Positions 13,913 through 21,603 are shown, counted from the stretch's first letter. The stretch: DNA of 22,623 nucleotides from DATEBA01 sp035288045 (GCA_035288045.1 DATEBA010000013.1:1-22623), one strand, 5' to 3'. Numbers and translations: made by a program. Notes: generated by a model from the letters alone, not told the origin.

Positions 13913-15270
13913 AGGTGGCCGGCGGGGATGGGCACCCCCACGGCCACCGCGTAACCCGAAAGCCCGAGGCGGCCGCCCGAGGAAGACGCCGACACCGCGA
14001 CGAACGTTCCCTCTGAAGCCACCGCCACTACCGCGGCGCGCGGAGCCAGCTCCAGGAAGCCGCGCTTCACGGCAAGGGTCCTCCCGCCAGGGACCCCTAC
14101 GGTGAGCTCTCCTCCCTCGCCGCCGAGGAGCGTGAGGCGAACCCGGGAGTCCTCCGTCCCCGGGTTCGCGAGGAAGAGTCGAGGAGTGGCTGGGGAATCC
14201 CCGACCGCCTGCAGCACGACCCATGCCGGCGCCGGCGCGGCACCGCCCGTCGCGCCATCGTCGTTGCGGAGGCCGGTCGCCCGCCGCGCGACTCCCAGAC
14301 CGCCGCCGGTTGCCCGGACCTCGATCGCCGCGTCGCCGCTCGTCACCACCGGGTAGGTCCGGCAGGAAAGGGTAGCCAGTCCCTGCCCCTGGACTCCCCC
14401 GCCCTCAAGACGGTTGGTGCCGAACAGGCGAGCGCCGAACGTTACCTTCGCGTCCAACGGATTCACTACCACCAAGCTGCTCTGGCCCGCGTCACCGCCA
14501 CCGGGCAGCAGCGTCACCTCCGGCGGAGGCCCCAGCGATCCTAGGGCACTGCGGGCACCACCGGTCTCGGAGACGCCGAGCGAGGCGACCGTGACCCTTC
14601 CGCTCGACGCCGTCACGCTCGCGGCCAGCGTCCGCTCTCCGAACACGACGGGGTTGAGGAAGAACGCCTCGGCCCGCTGGGCGGGGATCACCACGTCGGT
14701 GAGCTTCTCGGGAAGGACGGGCTCGGGACGGTCCTCGGCGAAGAGCGTTACGTCCACCACCGCGTCCGCGTCGAACGGGTTGAGAACCACCAGGTAGGCG
14801 CGCTCCCCGTCCAGCGTCGTCCCATCGGGAGCGAGCCACCAGGAGCCCGCGCGCGGCGCGCACGGCTCCGCGGCCACGCCGGTCTCGTTGCCCCCGGCGC
14901 GCGCCACCCATCCGGCGGCGACCCACCCTCCGAAGTACTCGACGACGGAGCCCGCCGCCCGGGAGGGGGCCGGCACCTCGATCCGCGTCTGCGATCCGGG
15001 AGCGACCGACTCGTGCCGTGGCTCCGTGGGTCTGCCTTCGCCGAAGGTCCGGACGCGGACCCGGGCCTCTCGGGGACCCGGGTTCGCGATGAGGAGATCT
15101 ACCTTCCAACCCTTCCCACCGCCGTGAGGGCAGAACCACACGCCCGAGATGACGCTCGCCTCGGGGAGCGGCGCGTTCTCCCGCGGGCCGAGGTCCTGGA
15201 GGTACGAGCCACCCCCCGCTACCGCCGCGACGGCGACTAGGGCAAGCAGCGAGCGACCGCGACCGCTCAC
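13903..15270 (-). CDS. DUF5719 family exported protein
   Basis: The 455-residue protein has a short basic N-terminus and one hydrophobic segment (SLLALVAVAAVAGGGSYLQD), so it is probably anchored or exported. The rest consists of repeated beta-sandwich-like units built around phrases such as LLIANPGPREARVRVRTFGE, LVVLNPFDADAVVDVTLFAE, LVVVNPLDAKVTFGARLFGT and LFLANPGTEDSRVRLTLLGG, that is, at least four copies of an L-x-x-x-N-P module. This agrees with DUF5719, an actinobacterial family encoded beside a large glycosyltransferase and whiB; its function is unknown. The GTG start at 15268-15270 overlaps the glycosyltransferase stop (GTGA), so the two are coupled and probably work together at the envelope. 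Confidence 0.82.
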   Translation of the reverse strand: MSGRGRSLLALVAVAAVAGGGSYLQDLGPRENAPLPEASVISGVWFCPHGGGKGWKVDLLIANPGPREARVRVRTFGEGRPTEPRHESVAPGSQTRIEVPAPSRAAGSVVEYFGGWVAAGWVARAGGNETGVAAEPCAPRAGSWWLAPDGTTLDGERAYLVVLNPFDADAVVDVTLFAEDRPEPVLPEKLTDVVIPAQRAEAFFLNPVVFGERTLAASVTASSGRVTVASLGVSETGGARSALGSLGPPPEVTLLPGGGDAGQSSLVVVNPLDAKVTFGARLFGTNRLEGGGVQGQGLATLSCRTYPVVTSGDAAIEVRATGGGLGVARRATGLRNDDGATGGAAPAPAWVVLQAVGDSPATPRLFLANPGTEDSRVRLTLLGGEGGELTVGVPGGRTLAVKRGFLELAPRAAVVAVASEGTFVAVSASSSGGRLGLSGYAVAVGVPIPAGHLPG

Positions 15271-18200
15271 GAGGACGCCGGCCTTCTCGTGAGCCACAGC
15301 GCCGCCAGCCACAGAACGGCGAGGACCATCATCTGGACCCCCCTGCCGGGGTCCCGCCGGGCGAGGGTTACGGTCCCTGCTGCACGAACCTCGAGCGCCG
15401 TGGCCCATCCGAACGCCTCTTGGCCGGGGCCAAGGCCTTTCTCCGGTCCAAGGCTCGGATCGAATTCCAGCGACATGACCGCCAGGCCCGTATCTTCGGC
15501 GGACCCGGTCCAACCGTCGCCGACGCGTCTGAGCCGGGCGGGGCGCCCCGGTATCGCAGACGCCACGGCGAGCAGGTCGCCGCGGAGCGCGGCCTCACCG
15601 TAGGGCTTCCCGGGGAAAACCGACGCTACCGGCAACGCGCGCGGGTTGTGATAGATGAGGAGTCCCTCTGCTGGCACGAGGTCGAGGTCGACCTGAGCGT
15701 CGAGCGCACGGCGCACGCGGGCGGGAAGGTCGCCCTCGCCCGCAACGAGGAACTCCGTGGCGAGCGGCGCAAGCATCGCCCCGCCGTGAACGGTGCCGCC
15801 CGCAAGGATCTCGGTGAGCGCGCGCTCGGCGTACGCATACCCCGCGCCGTCCCTCCAGCGGCCCACATCCAGGGCGCTCGCGCCGTCCACGCCGGTGAGC
15901 GCGTACCGCACGCTGTCGTCGCCCGCCTCGACCAGTCCCTGAGGGTCGCCACCGGGGGCGGGGAAGCGGTCTCCGGTGTCGCCACCCAGCCAGAGCACGC
16001 GAGCGTCCTCCGACGCCGCCGACGCCACGACCGGCCACGCGTCGGGGACGTTGCCCGGTCCCATCGACCAACCACCCGTCATCGCCGCAAGGGACTGCGC
16101 AACGAGTCCGACGGCGAGCACGGCGGAGAGCCCCCCGGCGCCTATCTGTCGGAGGCCGAACGCCTCCCTCCCGAGGCCCGCAAGCACCGACACGACACCC
16201 AACCCGACGAGCGTCGCCTCCGCCACGGCCGCCACGACCGCGTACACCGGCGCATTCGAAACAGGCGCCGGCAGATATCCGGCCCCCGCACCCCACGACA
16301 GGAACGTCCCGAAGAGGGCCGCGGCGAGAGCCCGGTTCGCACGCCCCCGGTCTCGCTCGCCGGCGACCAGGAACCCGAGCAAGGCAGCGATCGGGAGGAA
16401 CCACGCGACGATCCACGAACCCGGTGAAGGCCCCAGGATCTGACCGACGACGTCACCGAAGTCCGCCGTCCCGATACCCGAGGAGAAAGCGCCCGCCGGA
16501 TCGAGCAGGAACGCCGGAACCGACGGGAACACCAGCACCCCGGCCACGACCGCCATGCCCAGGCCGATCGCGAGCCCTCGCGCCCTGGCGCGGCCGAAAA
16601 GGACCTGCACGAGAAGCAGGAGACCGAACGCCGGGACGATCCCGGGGAAGAACGACACGGCAAGACCCAGCGCAGCACCCGCGCCGGCCACCAGCCGGAG
16701 AGTCCGCTCGGGCCGCTCGCGCGCGAACGCCGCCTCCAGGCGCTCACCCACGGCTGGGACCGCGGCGAGCGCGACGAGCAGCCCAACGCGGCCCTCGGAG
16801 AACGACCAGAGCATGACCGCCGATAGCGAAAGCGCCGCGGCGGCCACGACCGCGCCCGGTCGGTGCCCGGTCTGGCGCACGACGGCCCGGTACATGCTGA
16901 CTCCGGCGACGCCGGGCAAGGCGATCAAGAGAACCTTCATCGCGAGGGCCGTGCTACCGACGAAGAGCCAGGAGAGTCCCCCAAGAACCGCGAGGGCCGG
17001 CGAGGCCGGCAGATCCCCGCCGAGGCCGGTCGACCTGATAGCCGAGAAGAGCTCGCGGAAGAAAGCCTCCGCGGTGGCAGGGAGGGCGGGAAGCGCGCCG
17101 CCCTCGAGGAGCTCCGGTCCTAGGAAGCGCCTGTGCGCGACGAGCCCTACGAACATGGCGAGGATCCACGCGACGAGAACCGGGTGACCGTAGGCGAGCG
17201 AGGAGGCGTGGCGCCCCAAGTGGATCTCCTCGTCCTCGTCGATCCCCCGCTGCTCCTCGATGATGCGGCCCGCCGTCTCGAGCCACCTGGGGATCCGTAG
17301 ACCGGCCGACTCCATGAAGGGGCGGATCCCGCGGTCCGGGATCGACCGAACCGACTGCGCGCGAACGCGGCGGAGGATCGTTCCCGGGAGGTGAAGGAGG
17401 TTCCACCCCCACGCAGCGAGGAGCTCGAGAGTGTCCTCGAACCGACGCGTGGCTGCGAGCAGCACGACGCGACCGATCCCGACGGCCCCATAGAGCGGCA
17501 ACAGCCAGAGCAGCGATCGGATCCCGTAGTTCTTGAGCATCGCGGCGGTCGCGGCGCGTTCCGCGTAGTAGCGGGGGCCACGCAGCCGGTGCTCCTCGAC
17601 CCGCTCGCCCCGCTCGGTCGCGTCGCGGTGCCGCGCCTGCGCGAGCGGTGTCATGAGGACGCGGAACCCGGCGAGCCTCGCCCGCCAACAGAAGTCGAGA
17701 TCCTCCCGGTGATCCAGACGCTCGTCGGGTGGGCCGGTGCGCTGCCACGCCGCGCGCGAAACCAGCATCACACACGAGGAAACGAAGAGCACCTCGAGCA
17801 CCCTGTCGTATTGCCCCTGGTCCATCTCGCCATCCTGTAGCGGCGTATAGGCGTGACCGAAGCGGTCCGTAGTGCGCCCCACCTCGCGGAGGATCCTCGG
17901 GTCGTCCCAGTCGACGACCTTCGCTCCGACGACACCGACGTTGTCCAGCCCCGCGATGCCCTCTGCGGCGTCCACGAGGCGCTCGACGGCATCGGGCGCG
18001 AGAGCCGTATCGTCGTGGACGATCAGCAGATAGTCGGCTTCCGCGGCGGCCGGCGTCTGTAGTGCCGCTCGCACGGAGGCGGCGACGCCCTCGCGCTGCC
18101 CCAGACGGAGCACTCGTCCCGGGCCGAGAGCCTGCTCGAGGAGCTCGTCTGAGCCGTCTGCGGAGGCGTTGTCTACCGCCAGGACGCCTACGCGGGGGTG

Positions 18201-18308
18201 GGTCTGCGACGACAACGACTCAAGGCAGTCCCGCAACCATGCCGCGCCGTCCCTCACCACGACCACTACAAGGACGCTCGGTCTGGTGGATGGATCCGTT
18301 TCGGTCAT
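15267..18308 (-). CDS. Family 2 glycosyltransferase with large multi-pass membrane region
   Basis: Residues ~10-240 form a GT-A domain: SVLVVVVVRDGAAWLRDCLE, VDNASADGSDELL, the metal site LLIVHDDTALAPDA and the acceptor motif DHREDLDFCWRARLAGF. From ~265 to ~720 there are many hydrophobic helices, followed by a ~230-residue soluble, probably extracytoplasmic part and a last membrane helix near the C-terminus (MMVLAVLWLAALWL). The total is 1013 residues. Such proteins are thought to add sugars to lipid-linked or cell-wall glycans; the donor and acceptor are unknown. The start is ATG 18306-18308 without a clear Shine-Dalgarno; a TAGGCT element lies ~27 bp upstream on the coding strand. A strong hairpin separates it from the upstream histone-like gene. 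It is coupled to DUF5719. Confidence 0.9.
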   Translation of the reverse strand: MTETDPSTRPSVLVVVVVRDGAAWLRDCLESLSSQTHPRVGVLAVDNASADGSDELLEQALGPGRVLRLGQREGVAASVRAALQTPAAAEADYLLIVHDDTALAPDAVERLVDAAEGIAGLDNVGVVGAKVVDWDDPRILREVGRTTDRFGHAYTPLQDGEMDQGQYDRVLEVLFVSSCVMLVSRAAWQRTGPPDERLDHREDLDFCWRARLAGFRVLMTPLAQARHRDATERGERVEEHRLRGPRYYAERAATAAMLKNYGIRSLLWLLPLYGAVGIGRVVLLAATRRFEDTLELLAAWGWNLLHLPGTILRRVRAQSVRSIPDRGIRPFMESAGLRIPRWLETAGRIIEEQRGIDEDEEIHLGRHASSLAYGHPVLVAWILAMFVGLVAHRRFLGPELLEGGALPALPATAEAFFRELFSAIRSTGLGGDLPASPALAVLGGLSWLFVGSTALAMKVLLIALPGVAGVSMYRAVVRQTGHRPGAVVAAAALSLSAVMLWSFSEGRVGLLVALAAVPAVGERLEAAFARERPERTLRLVAGAGAALGLAVSFFPGIVPAFGLLLLVQVLFGRARARGLAIGLGMAVVAGVLVFPSVPAFLLDPAGAFSSGIGTADFGDVVGQILGPSPGSWIVAWFLPIAALLGFLVAGERDRGRANRALAAALFGTFLSWGAGAGYLPAPVSNAPVYAVVAAVAEATLVGLGVVSVLAGLGREAFGLRQIGAGGLSAVLAVGLVAQSLAAMTGGWSMGPGNVPDAWPVVASAASEDARVLWLGGDTGDRFPAPGGDPQGLVEAGDDSVRYALTGVDGASALDVGRWRDGAGYAYAERALTEILAGGTVHGGAMLAPLATEFLVAGEGDLPARVRRALDAQVDLDLVPAEGLLIYHNPRALPVASVFPGKPYGEAALRGDLLAVASAIPGRPARLRRVGDGWTGSAEDTGLAVMSLEFDPSLGPEKGLGPGQEAFGWATALEVRAAGTVTLARRDPGRGVQMMVLAVLWLAALWLTRRPASS

Positions 18309-18364
18309 GGGAGGGTGCGCGCGTGCGCGGCGCGCAGCCTAGCACGGTGGGCCCGCGTGACGAC

Positions 18365-18390
18365 GGAAGGGGGCCTTTCGGCCCCCCTCC
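18365..18390 (-). terminator. Strong hairpin between the histone-like gene and the glycosyltransferase
   Basis: The inverted repeat GGGGGCC (18369-18375) / GGCCCCC (18380-18386) has a four-base loop that is GAAA on the minus strand, a stable GNRA-type loop. One mismatch and three more pairs extend it to 18365 and 18390. It lies 24 bp after the stop of the histone-like gene. There is no T run, as is frequent for actinobacterial terminators. Confidence 0.65.
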
Positions 18391-18414
18391 GCAGTAGGTG
18401 CGGCGTGACTGCGA

Positions 18415-18588
18415 TCAGCGCCGCTTCTTGGCCGCCGACTTCTTCGCCGTCGACTTCCTGCGCGCCGGCTTCCGAGCCGCCGACTTCTTCGCCGTCGACT
18501 TCCTGCGCGTTGACTTCCTCGCGGTCGACTTGCGAGCGGTCGACTTCTTGGCGCTAGACTTACGCGCCGCCGACTTCTTCGCTGCCAT
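18415..18588 (-). CDS. Histone H1-like Lys/Arg/Ser/Ala repeat peptide (57 aa)
   Basis: The minus strand encodes a 57-residue peptide that starts MAAKKSAARKSSAKKSTARK and ends AAKKRR. It is made almost only of K, R, S, A and T, in five-residue units of the form K-S-T/A-A-K/R-K, with no acidic or aromatic residue. This resembles the tail of mycobacterial HupB, chlamydial Hc1 and eukaryotic H1, so a DNA- or RNA-compacting role is likely. The ATG at 18586-18588 is preceded by GAAGGGGG. It begins 23 bp after the whiB stop and is followed by a hairpin terminator, so whiB and this gene probably form a two-gene transcript. It contains an exact 34-bp repeat. There is no globular domain, and the peptide could be unstructured on its own. 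Confidence 0.75.
   Translation of the reverse strand: MAAKKSAARKSSAKKSTARKSTARKSTRRKSTAKKSAARKPARRKSTAKKSAAKKRR
18431..18509. repeat. Exact 34-bp direct repeat (45-bp period) inside the H1-like gene
   Basis: The same 34 bases occur at 18431-18464 and 18476-18509. The 45-bp period equals 15 codons or three K-S-x-x-K units, so the duplication keeps the frame. The lack of silent differences suggests recent copying or gene conversion. Confidence 0.85.
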
Positions 18589-18611
18589 CCGTCACCCCCT
18601 TCCCGGCTTGA

Positions 18612-18839
18612 TCAGGACGCCATCCGCTTGAGGCGCCGCCGTTCCCGTTCGCTCATCCCGCCCCAGACGCCGTACCGCTCGTCGCGGCGGAGAGCGTAGT
18701 TGAGGCATTCGATGCGGACGGGACACTCCGCGCAGATCCGCTTGGCCTCCCTCGAGGAGCCTCCCTTCTCGGGGAAGAAGATCTCGGGGTCGTATTCGCG
18801 ACACCTCGCGCGCTCCTGCCATGGGATGTAGTGGTGCAC
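18612..18839 (-). CDS. whiB: WhiB-family [4Fe-4S] transcriptional regulator (WhiB2/WhmD-like by context)
   Basis: WhiB proteins bind an iron-sulfur cluster and the primary sigma factor to control gene expression, often cell division and development. This 75-residue protein has the four cluster cysteines C13, C36, C39 and C45 (C-x22-C-x2-C-x5-C), the turn GVWGGMSERERR and the basic end RRRLKRMAS that contacts DNA. Context beside the F420 genes and the manB block points to the WhiB2/WhmD group. I chose GTG 18837-18839 because GGGAGGAG lies at the right distance; longer readings to 18899 or beyond lack such a site and would encode the palindrome. The upstream 213 bp carry three inverted repeats. 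The H1-like gene follows after 23 bp. Confidence 0.93.
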   Translation of the reverse strand: MHHYIPWQERARCREYDPEIFFPEKGGSSREAKRICAECPVRIECLNYALRRDERYGVWGGMSERERRRLKRMAS

Positions 18840-18854
18840 CGCTCTCCTCCCATG

Positions 18855-18872
18855 AATCACATGCGTGTGATT
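18855..18872 (-). promoter_or_regulatory. Perfect palindrome upstream of whiB (copy 1)
   Basis: The plus strand reads AATCACA-TGCG-TGTGATT, a perfect 7-bp inverted repeat with a four-base spacer. It ends 15 bp before the whiB start, just ahead of the Shine-Dalgarno. A close copy stands upstream of DUF3499 (12738-12757). It has the TCACA/TGTGA half-sites of CRP-type operators but in the reverse order and with a shorter spacer, so it is not a standard CRP site. It could also form an RNA hairpin if transcribed. Confidence 0.65.
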
Positions 18873-18979
18873 TTGGAGGAACCTGCGCCCCCATGGCAAG
18901 TCCTAAACCGCGAAACTTTTCCTGCCTCTCCATACGGTTCTAGTGAATCGTTGCGAGCGCATCGAGCGGATGCAAGAGG

Positions 18980-18993
18980 TTTTCCACAGAAAA
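18980..18993. repeat. Short inverted repeat TTTTC-CACA-GAAAA with a DnaA-box-like core
   Basis: A perfect 5-bp inverted repeat in the whiB-fbiC gap. Its left part, TTTTCCACA (18980-18988), is one base from the DnaA box TTATCCACA. The 11-mer GGTTTTCCACA recurs at 19379-19389, inside fbiC. Confidence 0.4.
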
Positions 18994-18999
18994 TCGCTC

Positions 19000-19036
19000 G
19001 TCAATCAGCTTGACCTATTCAGTCAAGGAAGTTGAC
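19000..19036. promoter_or_regulatory. Two tandem GTCAA-N5-TTGAC palindromes, 22 bp apart
   Basis: Site one is GTCAATCAGCTTGAC (19000-19014) and site two GTCAAGGAAGTTGAC (19022-19036). The centres are 22 bp apart, two helical turns, so two dimers could bind the same face of DNA. They stand 160-200 bp upstream of whiB, just after the fbiC stop (19053). The TTGAC halves also resemble -35 hexamers, but no good -10 follows at the right distance on either strand. Confidence 0.6.
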
Positions 19037-19052
19037 GGAAAGGGGGAATATC

Positions 19053-21575
19053 TCACTCCGCTTGGCGCGCAACGGACATCGCGGGGACGCTTTCGAGGCT
19101 CCGCGCGGCCCTCTCGACCCGCCCGTAGATCGTCGTCCGCTCAACGGGCATGCGACCGATCGAGCGGATCGCTTCCTCGAGCTCCCGCGGCTCCTTGCGG
19201 ATCCCCCACTCCGCGCCGGCCATGCGGCTTATCGTCTCCTCCATCAGCGTCCCGCCGAAATCGTTGGCCCCGCCGCACAGGATGAGCTGGCACGCCTCGA
19301 CGCCCATCTTCACCCACGAGACCTGCACGTTGTGGATAACTCCGTCGAGAAGCACGCGCGCTACCGCGTGCATCCTGCGGTTTTCCACAAACGTTGCGCC
19401 CGGGCGCGACTTCCCGGCCAGATAGATAGGCGCGTTCTGATGGATGAAGGTGAGCGGAACGAACTCCGTGAATCCTCCCGTCTCATGCTGGATCCGCGCG
19501 ATCCTGCGGATGTGGAAGACCCAGTGCGGCGGCGCGTCGACGTGACCGTACATGATCGTCGCGGAGGAGCGGATGCCGAGGTGGTGGGCAGTCTTGACGA
19601 TATCCTCCCAGGCGTCGGCAGGGAGCTTCCCCCGGGTTAGGACCCATCGGACGTCGTCGTCGAGGATCTCGGCGGCCGTACCGGGGATCGTCCCGAGACC
19701 GCGGGCCCTGCACTCCTCGAGGAACTCCCCGTGAGAGATCCCCAGCTTCGCCGCCCCGTTGAAGACCTCCATCGGGCTGAAAGCGTGGATGTGGATGCCG
19801 GGCACGCGGTCCTTCACTGCGTCCAAGAGGTCGAAGTAGAAGGTTCCGGGAAGGTCGGGGTGGATGCCACCCTGCATGCAGACCTCGGTCGCCCCCCACT
19901 CCCAGGCCTCCTCGGCGCGGTCGGCGACCTCGCTCAACGTGAGGGTGTAGGACTCGGCATCGACCTCGCGCTGCGCGAACGCGCAGAACCGGCAGCCGAC
20001 GTAGCAGACGTTGGTGAAGTTGATGTTCCGGTTGACCACGTAGGTGACCTCGTCGCCGACGGCCTCCTGCCGTAGGCCGTCGGCGACCCGGCACAGCGAC
20101 TCCAGGGCTTCCCCCTCGGCGCGGAAGAGCGCCAAGGCCTCCCCGTCGGAGATCGGCCGGTGCGCCTCGGCCTTCCGCAGGGCCGACCTGACCTCGGAGT
20201 CGAGCCGCTCGGGCGCCACGCGCTCGTCGAGCCAGCGCCGCGTGGTCTCCGGCAGCTCGTCGAAGGACCCGTACACGTCCGCGGCGTCCTCGCGCAGGCC
20301 CGCTCCCGGCCCCTTCGCGAAGGTGAGGGCGACGCCGCGTGGCTTCCACCGGAGGTCGGGGTCCTGCCACCGGATCGGCTCGGGAATTCGCGCCGGCACC
20401 GCCAGGCCGTCTTTCCCCACCAGCGCCGCGACCGGCTCACGCATCCTTCCCGCGAGGTAGGGGTCGGGGCGCAGAGCGAACTCGGGGTGGACCGCCAGAC
20501 GCTCGCGGAGCTCAAGACCCCGCTCGGCCGTTCGTTCCGCCAAGACGGCGAGCTTCGGCCAGGGCTTCTCGGGATTCACGTGATCGGGGGTGAGCGGCGA
20601 CACGCCGCCCCAGTCGTCGATGCCCGCGTCCAGCAGCCGGAGCTGCATCCCGGGCTCGGAGAGGTTAGGGGGAGCCTGCAGGTGCATCCGGGGGCCGAGC
20701 ACGACCCGCGCTACCGCGACCGTCGCCAGGAACTCCTCGTCGCCGGGCTCGGGGCGATCGCGCATCGCGGTGCCCGGCTTGGCGCGGAAGTTCTGAACGA
20801 TCACCTCCTGCACGTGGCGGTAGCGGCGGTGGAGCTCCCGGATCGCTAGGAGCGACTCCGCGCGCTCTCGCGGGGTCTCGCCTATACCGACCAGTATCCC
20901 GGTCGTGAACGGGATCGCGAGACGCCCCGCGTCCTCGATCGTGCGCAGGCGAACGGCCGGCAGCTTGTCCGGGGAGCCGAAGTGCGGTCCCCCCCTCTGC
21001 GACAGCCGGGCAGAGGAGTTCTCCAGCATGAGCCCCATCGACGCCGAGACGTGCTTCAGGCGCGCGAGGTCCTCATAGGACATGACACCGGGGTTCAGGT
21101 GCGGCAGTAGACCTGTCTCCTCGATCACGCGGATCGCCGCGGCCCGTACGTATTCGAGGGTGGAGTGGTACCCGCGCTCCTCGAGCCACGCTCGGGCCCC
21201 CGGGTAGCGGTCCTCAGGCCGGTCTCCGAGTGTGAAGAGGGCCTCCTTGCAGCCGAGCCTCCTGCCGGCCTCGGCAACGGTCACGACCTCCTCCGGAGAG
21301 AGGAAGGGGGCCTCGAGCCTCGCGGGGGGCTTGGCGAACGTGCAGTAGTGGCAGTGATCCCGGCAGAGCATCGTGAGCGGCACGAAGACTTTGCGCGAGT
21401 AGGTGATCGTCCTGCCGTGCCCCAGCTCGCGTAGACGGCCGGCGACGTCCGCCAGCCGTTCTAGGTCCTCGCCGCGCGCCGCGAGCAGCGCCTCGATCTC
21501 GTCGAGCGACAGCGCCTTTCCGGCCTCGGCCCGCGCCAGCGATCGGCGCAGCCAGTGGGAGGTCGGATCGGCCAT
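19053..21575 (-). CDS. fbiC: FbiC: 7,8-didemethyl-8-hydroxy-5-deazariboflavin (Fo) synthase, CofG-CofH fusion
   Basis: FbiC makes Fo, the chromophore of coenzyme F420, from tyrosine and the flavin precursor 5-amino-6-ribitylaminouracil. The 840-residue protein contains two radical-SAM domains. The N-terminal CofG half has the cluster motif CRDHCHYC (C71, C75, C78), and the C-terminal CofH half has CYVGCRFC (C524, C528, C531) followed by EVCMQGGIHPD. Each turn uses SAM and releases 5'-deoxyadenosine. The ATG at 21573-21575 is the family-typical start; there is no Shine-Dalgarno, and a TAGGCT element ends eight bases upstream, suggesting a leaderless transcript. It is divergent from fbiA across 28 bp. 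In mycobacteria fbiC lies far from fbiAB, so this linkage differs. Confidence 0.96.
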   Translation of the reverse strand: MADPTSHWLRRSLARAEAGKALSLDEIEALLAARGEDLERLADVAGRLRELGHGRTITYSRKVFVPLTMLCRDHCHYCTFAKPPARLEAPFLSPEEVVTVAEAGRRLGCKEALFTLGDRPEDRYPGARAWLEERGYHSTLEYVRAAAIRVIEETGLLPHLNPGVMSYEDLARLKHVSASMGLMLENSSARLSQRGGPHFGSPDKLPAVRLRTIEDAGRLAIPFTTGILVGIGETPRERAESLLAIRELHRRYRHVQEVIVQNFRAKPGTAMRDRPEPGDEEFLATVAVARVVLGPRMHLQAPPNLSEPGMQLRLLDAGIDDWGGVSPLTPDHVNPEKPWPKLAVLAERTAERGLELRERLAVHPEFALRPDPYLAGRMREPVAALVGKDGLAVPARIPEPIRWQDPDLRWKPRGVALTFAKGPGAGLREDAADVYGSFDELPETTRRWLDERVAPERLDSEVRSALRKAEAHRPISDGEALALFRAEGEALESLCRVADGLRQEAVGDEVTYVVNRNINFTNVCYVGCRFCAFAQREVDAESYTLTLSEVADRAEEAWEWGATEVCMQGGIHPDLPGTFYFDLLDAVKDRVPGIHIHAFSPMEVFNGAAKLGISHGEFLEECRARGLGTIPGTAAEILDDDVRWVLTRGKLPADAWEDIVKTAHHLGIRSSATIMYGHVDAPPHWVFHIRRIARIQHETGGFTEFVPLTFIHQNAPIYLAGKSRPGATFVENRRMHAVARVLLDGVIHNVQVSWVKMGVEACQLILCGGANDFGGTLMEETISRMAGAEWGIRKEPRELEEAIRSIGRMPVERTTIYGRVERAARSLESVPAMSVARQAE
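19331..19389. other. DnaA-box-like sequences inside fbiC
   Basis: The minus strand at 19331-19339 reads TTATCCACA, the exact consensus DnaA box, and the plus strand at 19381-19389 reads TTTTCCACA. With 18980-18988 this makes three box-like sites in 410 bp. They are within codons, so they may be coincidence. Confidence 0.3.
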
Positions 21576-21583
21576 CGGGCGGC

Positions 21584-21589
21584 AGCCTA
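21584..21589 (-). promoter_or_regulatory. Candidate -10 element for fbiC
   Basis: The coding strand reads TAGGCT, with eight bases to the fbiC ATG, which fits a leaderless start. Any -35 would have to lie in or beside the fbiA start region. Confidence 0.4.
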
Positions 21590-21590
21590 C

Positions 21591-21596
21591 TACGCT
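21591..21596 (+). promoter_or_regulatory. Candidate -10 element for fbiA
   Basis: The plus strand reads TACGCT, with seven bases to the fbiA ATG, again fitting a leaderless start. It is one base from the fbiC element, so the two promoters would compete for polymerase. No -35 match is seen. Confidence 0.4.
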
Positions 21597-21603
21597 ATCC
21601 GGC

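Noticed and set aside
18365..18390. Riboswitch or regulatory leader for the glycosyltransferase
   Set aside because: It is a single hairpin close to the end of the upstream gene and ~57 bp from the next start, with no further structure; a terminator explains it better.
18198..18631. Plus-strand frames with ADFFAVDFL repeats
   Set aside because: They are the complement of the Lys/Ser-rich H1-like gene. The minus strand has a start, ribosome-binding site, stop and terminator in the right order.
18855..18872. CRP/FNR-type operator
   Set aside because: CRP sites read TGTGA-N6-TCACA; here the halves are in the opposite order with a 4-base spacer, so another factor is more likely.
18840..18933. 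WhiB starting at 18899 (TTG) or in another frame at 18933
   Set aside because: The added residues are not WhiB-like and no ribosome-binding site precedes them. The GTG at 18837-18839 has GGGAGGAG at good distance.
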